Below, piece after piece: positions 37,923 through 47,413 of a DNA stretch of 64,000 nucleotides. A program made the translations under genes and the position numbers. This stretch comes from an uncultured Burkholderiales bacterium (GTDB lineage Bacteria; Pseudomonadota; Gammaproteobacteria; Burkholderiales; Burkholderiaceae_C), in contig CAIJQQ010000016.1 in NCBI GenBank assembly GCA_903822825.1, positions 62,001 through 126,000 of the forward strand. Reading direction: 5' to 3'. Position 1 is the first letter of the stretch. Each line of letters starts with the position of its first letter. The notes under the pieces are model-generated. The model saw nothing but the letters and a program-made list of their open reading frames with translations. It ran no database searches and was not told the DNA's origin.

Positions 37923-38468
37923 ATGGGCAACAAACTTTACGTCGGCAACCTGCCTTACTCTGTTCGTGACGGCGATCTGGAACAATCTTTTGGCGAATTC
38001 GGTGTTGTCACCAGCGCCAAAGTGATGATGGAACGTGACACTGGTCGCTCCAAAGGCTTCGGCTTTGTGGAAATGGCCAGCGATGACGAAGCCCAGGCCG
38101 CAATCAACGGCATGAACGGCCAGCCTTTGGGCGGCCGCAACGTCGTGGTGAACGAAGCCCGTCCCATGGAAGCCCGTCCCCCCCGCACCGGCGGTGGCGG
38201 CTTCGGCGGCGGCGGTGGTGGTGGCGGCTTTGGTGGCGGTCGCCGCGAAGGCGGTGGCGGTTACGGCGGTGGCCGTGAAGGCGGTGGCGGCGGCTACGGC
38301 GGCGGTCGTGAAGGCGGCGGCGGTGGCGGTGGTTACGGCGGCGGTGGCCGTGAAGGCGGCGGCGGTTTCCGCAGCCCCTACGGTTCCGGTCCACGTGGCG
38401 GCAGCGGTGGTGCTGGCGGTGGTGGCGGTCGTCGCGAAGGCGGCGGTGGCGGCTACGGCGGTTACTGA
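37923..38468 (+). CDS. glycine-rich RRM RNA-binding protein
   Basis: MGNKLYVGNLPYSVRDGDLEQSFGEFGVVTSAKVMMERDTGRSKGFGFVEM (RNP2/RNP1), then GGGGYGGGREGGGG tail. Confidence 0.95.
   Translation: MGNKLYVGNLPYSVRDGDLEQSFGEFGVVTSAKVMMERDTGRSKGFGFVEMASDDEAQAAINGMNGQPLGGRNVVVNEARPMEARPPRTGGGGFGGGGGGGGFGGGRREGGGGYGGGREGGGGGYGGGREGGGGGGGYGGGGREGGGGFRSPYGSGPRGGSGGAGGGGGRREGGGGGYGGY
38190..38465 (+). repeat. GGC/GGT-rich low-complexity region encoding Gly-rich GGGREGGGGGYGGG repeats
   Basis: Repeated ggcggtggcggc / cgtgaaggcggcggc units. Confidence 0.85.
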
Positions 38469-38510
38469 TCTGCGTTGGCTTGCTCAGTCCGACTGAGCAT
38501 CTGCAAAAAC

Positions 38511-38533
38511 AAAGCCCTGCACTGCAGGGCTTT
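38511..38533. terminator. bidirectional terminator AAAGCCCTGCACTGCAGGGCTTT
   Basis: Perfect stem between convergent genes with A/T tracts on both sides. Confidence 0.75.
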
Positions 38534-38558
38534 GTTGTTTTGGCACCTGTTAAGCGCG

Positions 38559-39347
38559 TTAGCCCTTGTGGCGGTGCTTGCGCGGCTGGCCCTTGAGCAA
38601 GCGGTCAAACAGTGCTTCGGGCAAGACCTTCAGGATTTTGGCGACGGCGCCCATAGGCCAAGGAATGACACGGTATCGAATGCCCCGCTCAATGGTGCGC
38701 AGGGCCGATTGGGCAAAGGCCTCTGCGCTCATGAGGAAGGGCATCGGGTAACGGTTGCGCGCCGTCAGCGGTGTGGCGATGTAGCCCGGCGCGATGGTGA
38801 TGACCTCGACACCGTCTGCGCGCAGCTCACCTCGCAGGCTCTCGCAAAAACTGATGACAGCAGCCTTGCTGGCGCAGTAAGCCGCATGGCCCGGCAGGCC
38901 TCGGATGCCTGCCACGCTCGCGATGCCCACCAGCTTGCCGTGTCCTCGCGCCTGCATGGCCCGGATGAAGGGGTGAAAGGTGTGTGCCACGCCCAGCGTG
39001 TTGGTGCGCAGCACCTGCGCCAAGACGTCCAGGTCTTCCCGCTCGGCGGTGTCCACGCCCAGGCTGATGCCTGCATTGGCCACCACCACGTCGGGCAGCC
39101 CCATGTGAGCGATGCAATGCTGGGCGGCGCTGACCATGCTGTTGGCGTCACCGACATCGGCGCCCAAAATGCAAGTCTGCCCAGGGGCCAAAGTCAGTGG
39201 CAAATCGCTCAGCCACTGCTGCAGCACGTCGGTGCGGCGGGCCAGCAGTGCCACACGCCAGCCGCGTTGCAAATAAGCTTGCGCCAAGGCTTGGCCAATG
39301 CCGCTGGAGGCCCCTGTGATCAAGACCAATGGCGTGTGGGTGTTCAT
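38559..39347 (-). CDS. SDR family oxidoreductase
   Basis: MNTHTPLVLITGASSGIGQALAQAYLQRGWRVALLARR; YCASKAAVISFCESLR. Confidence 0.88.
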   Translation of the reverse strand: MNTHTPLVLITGASSGIGQALAQAYLQRGWRVALLARRTDVLQQWLSDLPLTLAPGQTCILGADVGDANSMVSAAQHCIAHMGLPDVVVANAGISLGVDTAEREDLDVLAQVLRTNTLGVAHTFHPFIRAMQARGHGKLVGIASVAGIRGLPGHAAYCASKAAVISFCESLRGELRADGVEVITIAPGYIATPLTARNRYPMPFLMSAEAFAQSALRTIERGIRYRVIPWPMGAVAKILKVLPEALFDRLLKGQPRKHRHKG

Positions 39348-39349
39348 GC

Positions 39350-39958
39350 TTATTTTGAGGTGTTGGGAGCCAGTGTGCCGCGCACCCGACCACTGAGCTG
39401 GTATTGGCCCGACTGGATGTCGAAGTCCATGTTGTTGGCGGTGAACACGTCAGCGCCTCGCGTGATCTGAACTGGGTCGGACGAAAGCAGTTTCTCTTCC
39501 TTGAGCAAAGCGGTGATTTTTTCTCCGCGCAACTCGATGCGTGGCAGATCCTTGGATGCCTCTCGCACAGCCCTTGCGTCGCCAAGCAAGGTCACGCGCT
39601 CGCCGTCACCGGTGGCAATGCCTGTGCGACCCACGGCGTTCAGGTGCTGCCCTGTGTCGGTTCGGGCTTTGAAGGTGACTTTTTGGATGTGCAGTTCGTC
39701 CGTTTCAGGAAAATGGTGACCTTCGTCCCCCATGACTTCGCGCACCAGGCTGCCTTGTGCATCAAACACCTTGACCACAAACTGGCGCAAGTTGTAGTCC
39801 GGGTCCTTGCGAACCACTTTGTCTTTGGGTGCACTCCACAGGTCGGGCATGCTGCGCACCAGCCACCAACTGGCCAAGGCCAGCACGAGCATGACCAGCA
39901 AAGGCAGGTACAAGCTCAGGCGGTCCCTGAGCTTGCGCAGCAGTGGCCAAGCGCTCAT
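39350..39958 (-). CDS. lptC: LPS export ABC transporter periplasmic protein LptC
   Basis: MSAWPLLRKLRDRLSLYLPLLVMLVLALASWWLVRSMP; downstream of kdsC. Confidence 0.88.
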   Translation of the reverse strand: MSAWPLLRKLRDRLSLYLPLLVMLVLALASWWLVRSMPDLWSAPKDKVVRKDPDYNLRQFVVKVFDAQGSLVREVMGDEGHHFPETDELHIQKVTFKARTDTGQHLNAVGRTGIATGDGERVTLLGDARAVREASKDLPRIELRGEKITALLKEEKLLSSDPVQITRGADVFTANNMDFDIQSGQYQLSGRVRGTLAPNTSK

Positions 39959-40533
39959 GCAGAGGGGCCTGCGTTCACGTTCGCGCCCACCTGTGCAAGC
40001 AACTGGGCGTAGTGGCCACCCGCCACCAACAGCAGGTCGCAAAAAGCACGCGCTGCGCCTTCTCCGCCGCGCTCTGTCGTCACAAAGTGAGCCACAGCTT
40101 TGGCCTGCGCATGGCCGTTGGCTGGGGCGCAGGCGAAGGCAGCGCGCTGCATGACCGGCAGGTCGGGCCAGTCGTCGCCCATGGCTGCAGCTTGCGACCA
40201 GTTGGCACCCAGTTCCTGCAAAAATGCTTCGGCCGCAGGCCACTTTTCTTCGGTGCCAAAGCGTGCATGGGTGATGCCCAGCGCCTTCATGCGCAGGCGC
40301 AGCGGTGCAGAGTCGCGTCCGCTGATGACCACAGGCGTGATGCCCGCCTTTTGCAGCAGCTTGATGCCCTGCCCGTCCAGCACGCTCAAGCGCTTGAGCG
40401 TTTCGCCTGATTCGGAAAAGTAAAGACCGCCGTCGGTCAGCACGCCGTCGACGTCGAAAAATGCAATGCGGATGCCTTGCGCCTGGAGCAGCAACTCGGG
40501 GGGGTAGTTCAGTGCGGGGATCAGGGCTTGCAT
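39955..40533 (-). CDS. kdsC: 3-deoxy-D-manno-octulosonate 8-phosphate phosphatase KdsC
   Basis: IRIAFFDVDGVLTDGGLYFSESGETLKRLSVLDGQGIKLLQKAGI. Confidence 0.93.
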   Translation of the reverse strand: MQALIPALNYPPELLLQAQGIRIAFFDVDGVLTDGGLYFSESGETLKRLSVLDGQGIKLLQKAGITPVVISGRDSAPLRLRMKALGITHARFGTEEKWPAAEAFLQELGANWSQAAAMGDDWPDLPVMQRAAFACAPANGHAQAKAVAHFVTTERGGEGAARAFCDLLLVAGGHYAQLLAQVGANVNAGPSA

Positions 40534-40534
40534 G

Positions 40535-41512
40535 TCAGATCACCTTGGCCCGCATCAGGTCGTTGGTGTTGAGCGCGCCGCAAAGCCGCCCCTCAGCATC
40601 GACCACCAGAATGCTGGTGATGCGGTGCGCCTCCATCATTTCGACCGCTTCGACCGCCAAGGCGTCCTTGCGGATGGTGCGCGGTTGTGCGTGCATCACC
40701 TCATGCGCTTGGAGTGCGCGCAGGTCATGGCCTTTTTCAATGAGACGGCGCAAATCGCCGTCGGTGAAAATGCCCAGCACCAAGCTGTCAGCGTCGACCA
40801 CCGCAGAAGCGCCCAAGCCTTTGTGGCTCATCTCGCGCATCAGCTCTGAGAAGCTGGCCTCGGGCAGCACGCGAGGCACAGCGTCGCCAGAGCGCATGAC
40901 GTCGTTCACATGGGTCAGCAAGCGGCGGCCGAGGGACCCACCGGGATGCGAGCGGGCAAAGTCATCTGGCTTGAAGCCGCGTGCATCGAGCAGCGCCACG
41001 GCCAGCGCGTCGCCCAGAGCCAGTTGCGCCGTGGTGCTGGCTGTGGGCGCGAGGTTGAGTGGGCAGGCCTCCTTGGCCACCGAGCTGTCGAGCACCACAT
41101 CAGCATGGCGTGCGAGCGACGAGTTCAGGCCCCCCGTGATGGCGATCAGTGGCACGCCTTGGCGCTTGAGCACGGGCAAGATGGCGACCAACTCATCGCT
41201 CTCACCGCTGTTGGAGATGGCCAGCACCACATCCACCAACTTGATCATGCCCAAGTCGCCGTGGCTGGCTTCACCCGGGTGCACGAACATTGCTGGCGTG
41301 CCCGTGGAGGCCAGCGTGGCCGCGATCTTGCGGCCGATGTGACCACTCTTGCCCATGCCGGTCACCACCACGCGGCCCTTGACCTGCAGCACCATCTCTA
41401 CCGCTTTGACAAAGCGCTCGTCCAGGCGGCTTTTGAGTTCAAGCAGAGCGGCCGCTTCGATGTCGAGCGTGTCTCGGGCCAACTGCAGGATGGATTGGGC
41501 GTTCAGGGTCAT
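40535..41512 (-). CDS. kdsD: D-arabinose 5-phosphate isomerase (KpsF/GutQ family)
   Basis: VVVTGMGKSGHIGRKIAATLASTGTPAMFVHPGEASHGDLGMI plus CBS domains. Confidence 0.93.
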   Translation of the reverse strand: MTLNAQSILQLARDTLDIEAAALLELKSRLDERFVKAVEMVLQVKGRVVVTGMGKSGHIGRKIAATLASTGTPAMFVHPGEASHGDLGMIKLVDVVLAISNSGESDELVAILPVLKRQGVPLIAITGGLNSSLARHADVVLDSSVAKEACPLNLAPTASTTAQLALGDALAVALLDARGFKPDDFARSHPGGSLGRRLLTHVNDVMRSGDAVPRVLPEASFSELMREMSHKGLGASAVVDADSLVLGIFTDGDLRRLIEKGHDLRALQAHEVMHAQPRTIRKDALAVEAVEMMEAHRITSILVVDAEGRLCGALNTNDLMRAKVI

Positions 41513-41621
41513 CGACCCATTTTATCGGTCCAAGCCTGCCTTGTGGATCACAGGGAAAACAAGGACGAATGACAGCGCTGGCGCACAGAGAAAAGTCACA
41601 TTCCATTGGTACGATCAAGAC

Positions 41622-43607
41622 ATGAGTTCACTGGAGTTGACGCTGCTGTATTTGTTCGCTGCCGTGCTGGGCGTGGTGGGCTGCCGCATGCTCAAACTGC
41701 CGCCCATGCTGGGCTACTTGGCGGTGGGGGTGGTCATCGGCCCCAACGCTTTGGCGCTGGCGCAAAACTCCGAAAGCATCAAGCACCTGGCCGAGTTCGG
41801 CATCGTGTTCCTGATGTTCGTGATCGGGCTTGAATTCAACTTGCCCAAGCTGCGGGCCATGCGCCGCCATGTGTTCGGGCTTGGTTTGTTGCAGGTGGTG
41901 CTGACACTGGTCATTGTCACCGTCAGCTCCTTGTTTTTGGCCACACTCGCCCCAAGCCTGTGGAAGATGGAGTGGCAAACAGCCCTTGCTTTGTCGGGGG
42001 CCATGGCCATGAGCAGCACGGCCATCGTCATCAAGCTCTTGGCCGATCGATTGGAGCTGGAGTCCGAGCACGGCAAGCGTGTGGTCGGCGTGTTGCTGTT
42101 CCAGGACCTGGCGGTGGTGCCTTTGCTGGTGCTGATTCCGGCCTTGGGTTCACCGCCTGAAGAGTTGTTCAGCGCGCTGCTCATGGCGGGGCTGAAGGCC
42201 ACAGCGCTGATCGCCTTGCTGCTGACGGGGGGGCAGCGGGTCATGCGTTGGTGGCTCACCATCGTGGCGCGCCGCAAAAGCGAAGAGTTGTTTGTCCTCA
42301 ACCTGCTGTTGGTGACGCTGGGCCTGGCCTGGCTGACCGAGATGGCGGGCTTGAGTTTGGCGCTGGGCGCTTTCATCGCAGGCATGCTGATTTCGGAGAC
42401 CGAATACAAACACCAAGTGGAGCTGGACATTCGGCCTTTTCATGATGTGCTGCTGGGCCTGTTCTTCATCACCATCGGCATGATGCTGGACTGGCACATC
42501 GTGATCGGCCGCTGGCCGTTGGTCTTGTTGCTCACGGTGCTTCCGGTGCTGTTCAAGCTGGCGCTGGTGGCTGCGCTGGCCAAAGTCTATGGTGCCAGCC
42601 ACGGTGTGGCACTGCGCACGGGCCTGTACTTGGCGCAGGCGGGCGAGTTCGGTTTCGTGTTGCTGACACTGGGCTCTCAGAACGACCTCATTCCACCTGC
42701 GCTCCTGAACCCCGTGTTGGCGAGCATGGTGCTGTCGATGCTGGCAACGCCCTTCATCATCATGCGCAGCAACGCCCTCGTGATGAAGCTGGTGGCCAGC
42801 GAATGGCTTCAGCAGTCGCTGCAGATGACCCACATTGCGCGCAAATCCATCAACACCAGCAAACACGTCATCATTTGCGGCTACGGCCGTTGTGGCCAGA
42901 ACCTGGCGCGCATGCTGGACAAAGAAAACATCCCTTACATGGCGCTCGACCTCGACCCCGACCGCGTGCGCTTGGCCGCAGCGGCGGGCGACTCGGTCGT
43001 GTTTGGTGATGCGGGCCGGCTCCAGGCCTTGATGGCTGCGGGCCTGGCCCGTGCCAGCGCTGTGGTGGTCACTTACCTTGATGTGCCTGCCGCCATGAAG
43101 GTGCTGGGCCATACCCAAAGCCACGCCCCTCAGGTGCCCGTGATCGTGCGCACGCAAAACGACATGGACCTGGAAAAACTGCAACTGGCAGGCGCCACCG
43201 AAGTGGTGCCCGAAGCCCTCGAAGGCTCGCTCATGCTCGCCAGCCACGCACTCGCTTTGGTGGGGGTGCCCATGCGCCGGGTGATCCGCATCGTGCAGGA
43301 CCAGCGCGACGCCCGATACAACCTGCTCAAGGGCTACTTTCACGGTGCGGACGACGACACGCTTGACGAGCTGGAACACGAACGGCTGACCACCGTGAGC
43401 CTGCCCTTGGCTTCGCCCTGGCTGGGCAAGCGCGTCGAAGAGCTGGCTTTTCATGCCATGGGCGTGCGCGTGGTGAGCTTGCGCCGTGCGCAAGGCACTT
43501 CAGAACCTGTGGTTCAAGAGACCGAACTGCAAATGGGTGACACCTTGGTGTTGTCCGGAACGGTTCAGACCCTGGCTGTGGCCGAAGAAAAACTCATGAG
43601 GGGCTGA
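41622..43607 (+). CDS. CPA2-family monovalent cation:proton antiporter (KefB/C-like) with TrkA-N/TrkA-C domains
   Basis: LGYLAVGVVIGPNALALAQNSESIKHLAEFGIVFLMFVIGLEFNLPKL; HVIICGYGRCGQNLARML. Confidence 0.92.
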   Translation: MSSLELTLLYLFAAVLGVVGCRMLKLPPMLGYLAVGVVIGPNALALAQNSESIKHLAEFGIVFLMFVIGLEFNLPKLRAMRRHVFGLGLLQVVLTLVIVTVSSLFLATLAPSLWKMEWQTALALSGAMAMSSTAIVIKLLADRLELESEHGKRVVGVLLFQDLAVVPLLVLIPALGSPPEELFSALLMAGLKATALIALLLTGGQRVMRWWLTIVARRKSEELFVLNLLLVTLGLAWLTEMAGLSLALGAFIAGMLISETEYKHQVELDIRPFHDVLLGLFFITIGMMLDWHIVIGRWPLVLLLTVLPVLFKLALVAALAKVYGASHGVALRTGLYLAQAGEFGFVLLTLGSQNDLIPPALLNPVLASMVLSMLATPFIIMRSNALVMKLVASEWLQQSLQMTHIARKSINTSKHVIICGYGRCGQNLARMLDKENIPYMALDLDPDRVRLAAAAGDSVVFGDAGRLQALMAAGLARASAVVVTYLDVPAAMKVLGHTQSHAPQVPVIVRTQNDMDLEKLQLAGATEVVPEALEGSLMLASHALALVGVPMRRVIRIVQDQRDARYNLLKGYFHGADDDTLDELEHERLTTVSLPLASPWLGKRVEELAFHAMGVRVVSLRRAQGTSEPVVQETELQMGDTLVLSGTVQTLAVAEEKLMRG

Positions 43608-43623
43608 GCAGCCCCCACGCCCA

Positions 43624-44802
43624 TCAGCCGATGCGGTGTTTGGGCTTGACCCGGGGTGAGATCACCCCGCCCAACACCACCATGCCCGCTGCGGCGATGG
43701 TGAAAGTCCAGTCCATCCAGCCTCGGTCCACGCTTTGGGCGGCGATCAGCACACCTGTGGACTGACCGAAAAACAGCATGCAAGCGAACAGTGTCACGGC
43801 ACTGCCCCTGGCTTCGGGGACCATTTGCGTGGCTTGCGTTTGCAAGGTGTTGTGCATCATGTAAAAGCCCAGCCCTGTCAGCAAGCAGCCCGCAGCGCCC
43901 AAAACAATGTGGTGCGACCAGGCCAACAGCAACAGGCCCAGCGCCACCAAAGTGCTGCCCACCTGCACCAACCCGCGCTCGCCCAGCCAGCCCAGCCAGC
44001 GTTTGGCCAGTTGGCTGTAGGCCAGCCCGCCGATGCCGTAAAACGCCATCAGCCCACCCGCCACAGAGGCGCTCAGACCCAGGTGTTGCACCAACTGGCT
44101 CGGCACAAACGCCAGCGTGCCAAAAGCCAGCGCACCTTCAATCGCCGTCACGATCAACACCCAGCGCACGCGGGGGATTCGCAGCAGTTTCAAGCTGCCC
44201 ATGGCGGCTTGCCAGTATGACCCCTCTGTCGTCAGGGGCGCGGCGCGGCGCAAAGCGGCGGTCTTGAAGTACAGCAGGCTGCTGGCCGTGAGGAACAAAA
44301 CCGACAGCACACCAAAAGCGCTGCGCCAGCCCAGGGTTTCGGCTGCAAGACCCCCAAACCATTGCCCGGCCATCATGCCGGTCACTGTGGCACTCATCAG
44401 CTTGGCCAGTGTCTCCTGACGCTGGTCGTAGGGCACTTGGTCACCCAGCCAGGCCAATGACAGCGGGATGATGCCTGCCGCAGCCGCGCCCATGGCGGCG
44501 CGTGACAGCACCAGCAGCTCAAAGTTGGGCGTCAAGGCGGTGATGACGCTGAACACACCGCAGGCCAGCGCCGCCGACATGATGACCTTGAGTTTGCCGA
44601 CACGGTCGCCCAGCGGACCGTAAAACAACTGCATCAGGCCATAGGCCACGGCAAATGCCGAGATCACCTGCGATGCCTCGCCCACACTGATCTGGAACTC
44701 GGTGGACAGGCTCACCAGCATGGGGTCGCAAACGCGCATCGAGGCCATGCTGCTGAAACCGGCCAGGCTGATCAGCCACAGGCCAGGGGTGTGTGTTTTC
44801 AT
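43624..44802 (-). CDS. MFS transporter
   Basis: 392 aa multi-TM; FAVAYGLMQLFYGPLGDRVGKLKVI. Confidence 0.88.
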   Translation of the reverse strand: MKTHTPGLWLISLAGFSSMASMRVCDPMLVSLSTEFQISVGEASQVISAFAVAYGLMQLFYGPLGDRVGKLKVIMSAALACGVFSVITALTPNFELLVLSRAAMGAAAAGIIPLSLAWLGDQVPYDQRQETLAKLMSATVTGMMAGQWFGGLAAETLGWRSAFGVLSVLFLTASSLLYFKTAALRRAAPLTTEGSYWQAAMGSLKLLRIPRVRWVLIVTAIEGALAFGTLAFVPSQLVQHLGLSASVAGGLMAFYGIGGLAYSQLAKRWLGWLGERGLVQVGSTLVALGLLLLAWSHHIVLGAAGCLLTGLGFYMMHNTLQTQATQMVPEARGSAVTLFACMLFFGQSTGVLIAAQSVDRGWMDWTFTIAAAGMVVLGGVISPRVKPKHRIG

Positions 44803-44923
44803 GAAGGGGGGGACTTGTCGAGACGGGCCGCCAGTCTAGCCCAGACGACGCCTCTGTCGCGCACAAAACTGACAGCGGTGCTCAGTCGCTTTAAGCTGCA
44901 ATGCATCTTGAACAGGCTTTGAC

Positions 44924-45460
44924 ATGAACACTGCTGCCAGCCCCGCCGCCAACCACGACGACCGTCTGCCCTATGCCAAACCCCAGCCTTGGGGCATGTC
45001 GCCCGACATGGTCATTCCCGATGTGGACACCGACGATGAACGCCTGTGGGCACCGATTGCCCCGGGCATTTGGTCGCGGCCTTTGCATTTGAACACTTCG
45101 GGTGGTTTTTACGTGCACCTGCTCAAGGTCAAGCGGTCGGGCTTGCTGCAGCGCCACCGCCACTCGGGCATGGTCCACGCCTATGTGCTGCGCGGCAAAT
45201 GGCTGTATTTGGAGCACGAATGGGTGGCAGAAGCCGGGGGCTATGTGTTCGAGCCGCCGGGCGAGACCCACACCTTGGTGGTGCCCGATGACTGCCAAGA
45301 CATGGTCACCATGTTCACTGTGCATGGCGCGCTCATGTACGTGGACACCCAAGGCAACGCCACCGGCTATGACGACGTGTTCACGCGCATCGAAAAGTAC
45401 CGTGCACACTTTGAAAACGTGGGGCTGGGTGCCGACTACGTGAAGAACTTCATGCGCTGA
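44924..45460 (+). CDS. cupin protein of the 2,4'-dihydroxyacetophenone dioxygenase type
   Basis: LLQRHRHSGMVHAYVLRGKWLYLEHEWVAEAGGYVFEPPGETHTLVVP cupin motifs. Confidence 0.75.
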   Translation: MNTAASPAANHDDRLPYAKPQPWGMSPDMVIPDVDTDDERLWAPIAPGIWSRPLHLNTSGGFYVHLLKVKRSGLLQRHRHSGMVHAYVLRGKWLYLEHEWVAEAGGYVFEPPGETHTLVVPDDCQDMVTMFTVHGALMYVDTQGNATGYDDVFTRIEKYRAHFENVGLGADYVKNFMR

Positions 45461-45488
45461 GCGCGAGGCGGCAACGCGCCCATGAAAG

Positions 45489-45512
45489 AGGCCCGCATGC
45501 GCGGGCCTTTTG
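45489..45512 (+). terminator. AGGCCCGCATGCGCGGGCCTTTT
   Basis: GC-rich stem and T-run downstream of the cupin gene. Confidence 0.75.
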
Positions 45513-45531
45513 TTAGGAACGGTGGGCGCCT

Positions 45532-46491
45532 TCAGAGCGGCTTCTTGATCCAGTTGGCAATCTCACCGATGATGCCTCGGCGGAAGGCCAGCACGCAGAT
45601 CACGAAGATCACGCCTTGAATGATGGTGACCCAGGCGCCCAGATGCGCCAGGTAGTTTTCCATGCTGACGATCACGGCAGCGCCGATCAAAGGGCCAAAC
45701 AGCGTGCCCATGCCGCCCACCAGTGTCATCAGCACCACTTCGCCGGACATGGACCAGTGCACATCGGTCAGCGAGGCCAGTTGGAACACCAGCGCCTTGG
45801 TGCCGCCTGCCGTGCCGGCCAGGGCGCCAGAGATCACAAAGGCCAACAGTTTGAAGGTATCTGTGTCGTAGCCCAGCGACGTGGCGCGGTCGGGGTGCTC
45901 GCGGATCGCTTTGAGGATTTGGCCAAAAGGCGAGTGGACCACACGCCAGATCAGCAAGAAGCCCAAGAGGAAAATCGTCAGCACGAAGGCGTACATGTTG
46001 ACGTTGTTTTCGAGGTCGATCACGCCAAACAACTTGCCGCGTGGCACCGCCTGGATGCCGTCTTCGCCGCCCGTGAAGGGGACTTGCAGGCAAAAGAAGA
46101 AGACCATCTGCGCCAGCGCCAGCGTGATCATTGCAAAGTAGATGCCCTGACGTCGGATGGCCAGCAGACCCACGACCAACGCCAAGATGGCCGAGCACAC
46201 AGTGCCCAGCAGCACGCACAACTCGGGGTTGAGCCCCCAGGACTTGGCCGAGTAGGCGGCGACATAGCCGGCCGAGCCCATGAACATGGCGTGGCCGAAA
46301 GACAGCAAGCCACCAAAACCCAGCAGCAGGTTGAAGGCGCTGGCGAACAAGGCGAAGCACATCACCTTCATCAGGAAGATGGGGTAGACCCACATGGGGG
46401 CCACCGCCAGGATGCCCGCCATGAGGGCGAACGCCACCCATTGGTGTTTGTAGGATTTGGCCGAAGCGGAGGCGGAAATCTCTTGGGACAT
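45532..46491 (-). CDS. livM: branched-chain amino acid ABC transporter permease LivM-type
   Basis: 319 aa multi-TM; SFGHAMFMGSAGYVAAY; LIWRVVHSPFGQILKAIREHPDRATSLGYD. Confidence 0.9.
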   Translation of the reverse strand: MSQEISASASAKSYKHQWVAFALMAGILAVAPMWVYPIFLMKVMCFALFASAFNLLLGFGGLLSFGHAMFMGSAGYVAAYSAKSWGLNPELCVLLGTVCSAILALVVGLLAIRRQGIYFAMITLALAQMVFFFCLQVPFTGGEDGIQAVPRGKLFGVIDLENNVNMYAFVLTIFLLGFLLIWRVVHSPFGQILKAIREHPDRATSLGYDTDTFKLLAFVISGALAGTAGGTKALVFQLASLTDVHWSMSGEVVLMTLVGGMGTLFGPLIGAAVIVSMENYLAHLGAWVTIIQGVIFVICVLAFRRGIIGEIANWIKKPL

Positions 46492-46495
46492 GGCT

Positions 46496-47380
46496 TTACT
46501 TCTGTGTGCCGAACAGACCGGCAGGCTTGATGAGCAGGACGATGGTCATGATCACGAAAATGACCACATTGGAGGCCTCGGGGTAGAACACCTTGGTCAG
46601 GCCTTCGATCAGGCCCAGGCCAAAGCCCGTCAAGATGGCGCCCATGATGGAGCCCATGCCACCCACCACCACCACGGCAAACACCACGATGATGAGGTCA
46701 GCGCCCATGGTCGGGTTGACCTGGTAAATCGGCGCGGCCATGACGCCCGCCAATGCGGCCAGGCCCACGCCAAAGCCGTAGGTGAGCGTGATCATGCGCG
46801 GCACGTTGATGCCAAACGCCTGCACCAGGCTCGGGTTTTCGGTGGCGGCGCGCAGGTAGCCGCCGAGCTTGGTGCGCTCAATCACGTACCAAGTGGACAG
46901 ACACACCACCAAAGACGCCACGATGACCCATGCCCGGTATTTGGGCAGGAACATGAAGCCGGTGTTGAATGCGCCTTGGAAGACTTCCGGCACAGGGTAG
47001 GGCATGCCGGAGGAGCCGAATTCGTTGCGGAACAGGCCCTGAATGATCAGCGCCAGACCGAAGGTGAGCAGCAGACCATAGAGGTGGTCAAGCTTGTAGA
47101 GCTGCTTGAGCATGGTGCGCTCGATCAGCACACCGGTGGCACCGACGATGAAGGGTGTGAGCACAAGTGCCACCCAGTAGTTGATGCCGAGTTTGTTCAG
47201 GCCCAGATAGGCCACAAAAGCACCCAGCATGTACTGGGCGCCGTGGGAGAAGTTGATGATGTTCAGCAAGCCGAAAATCACGGCCAGGCCCAAGGAGAGC
47301 AGCGCGTAAAAGGACCCGTTGATGAGTCCGATCAGCAACTGCCCGAACAGCGCTTGAGAGGGAATGCCAAAGATTTCCAT
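46496..47380 (-). CDS. livH: branched-chain amino acid ABC transporter permease LivH-type
   Basis: LLIGLINGSFYALLSLGLAVIFGLLNIINFSHGAQYMLGAF. Confidence 0.92.
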   Translation of the reverse strand: MEIFGIPSQALFGQLLIGLINGSFYALLSLGLAVIFGLLNIINFSHGAQYMLGAFVAYLGLNKLGINYWVALVLTPFIVGATGVLIERTMLKQLYKLDHLYGLLLTFGLALIIQGLFRNEFGSSGMPYPVPEVFQGAFNTGFMFLPKYRAWVIVASLVVCLSTWYVIERTKLGGYLRAATENPSLVQAFGINVPRMITLTYGFGVGLAALAGVMAAPIYQVNPTMGADLIIVVFAVVVVGGMGSIMGAILTGFGLGLIEGLTKVFYPEASNVVIFVIMTIVLLIKPAGLFGTQK

Positions 47381-47413
47381 GGTGATTTCAGGCTTGCGTG
47401 AACAGGTGTTGGA

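Noticed and set aside
38104-38394. Arg/His repeat ORF (MDRNRRGCGNRRRLHGHRRRNH...)
   Set aside because: Antisense translation of the Gly-rich repeat of the RRM gene; an artefact of GGC repeats.
38190-38465. Possible CRISPR or minisatellite array
   Set aside because: Repeats are in-frame Gly-rich coding sequence with no fixed-length repeat/spacer structure.
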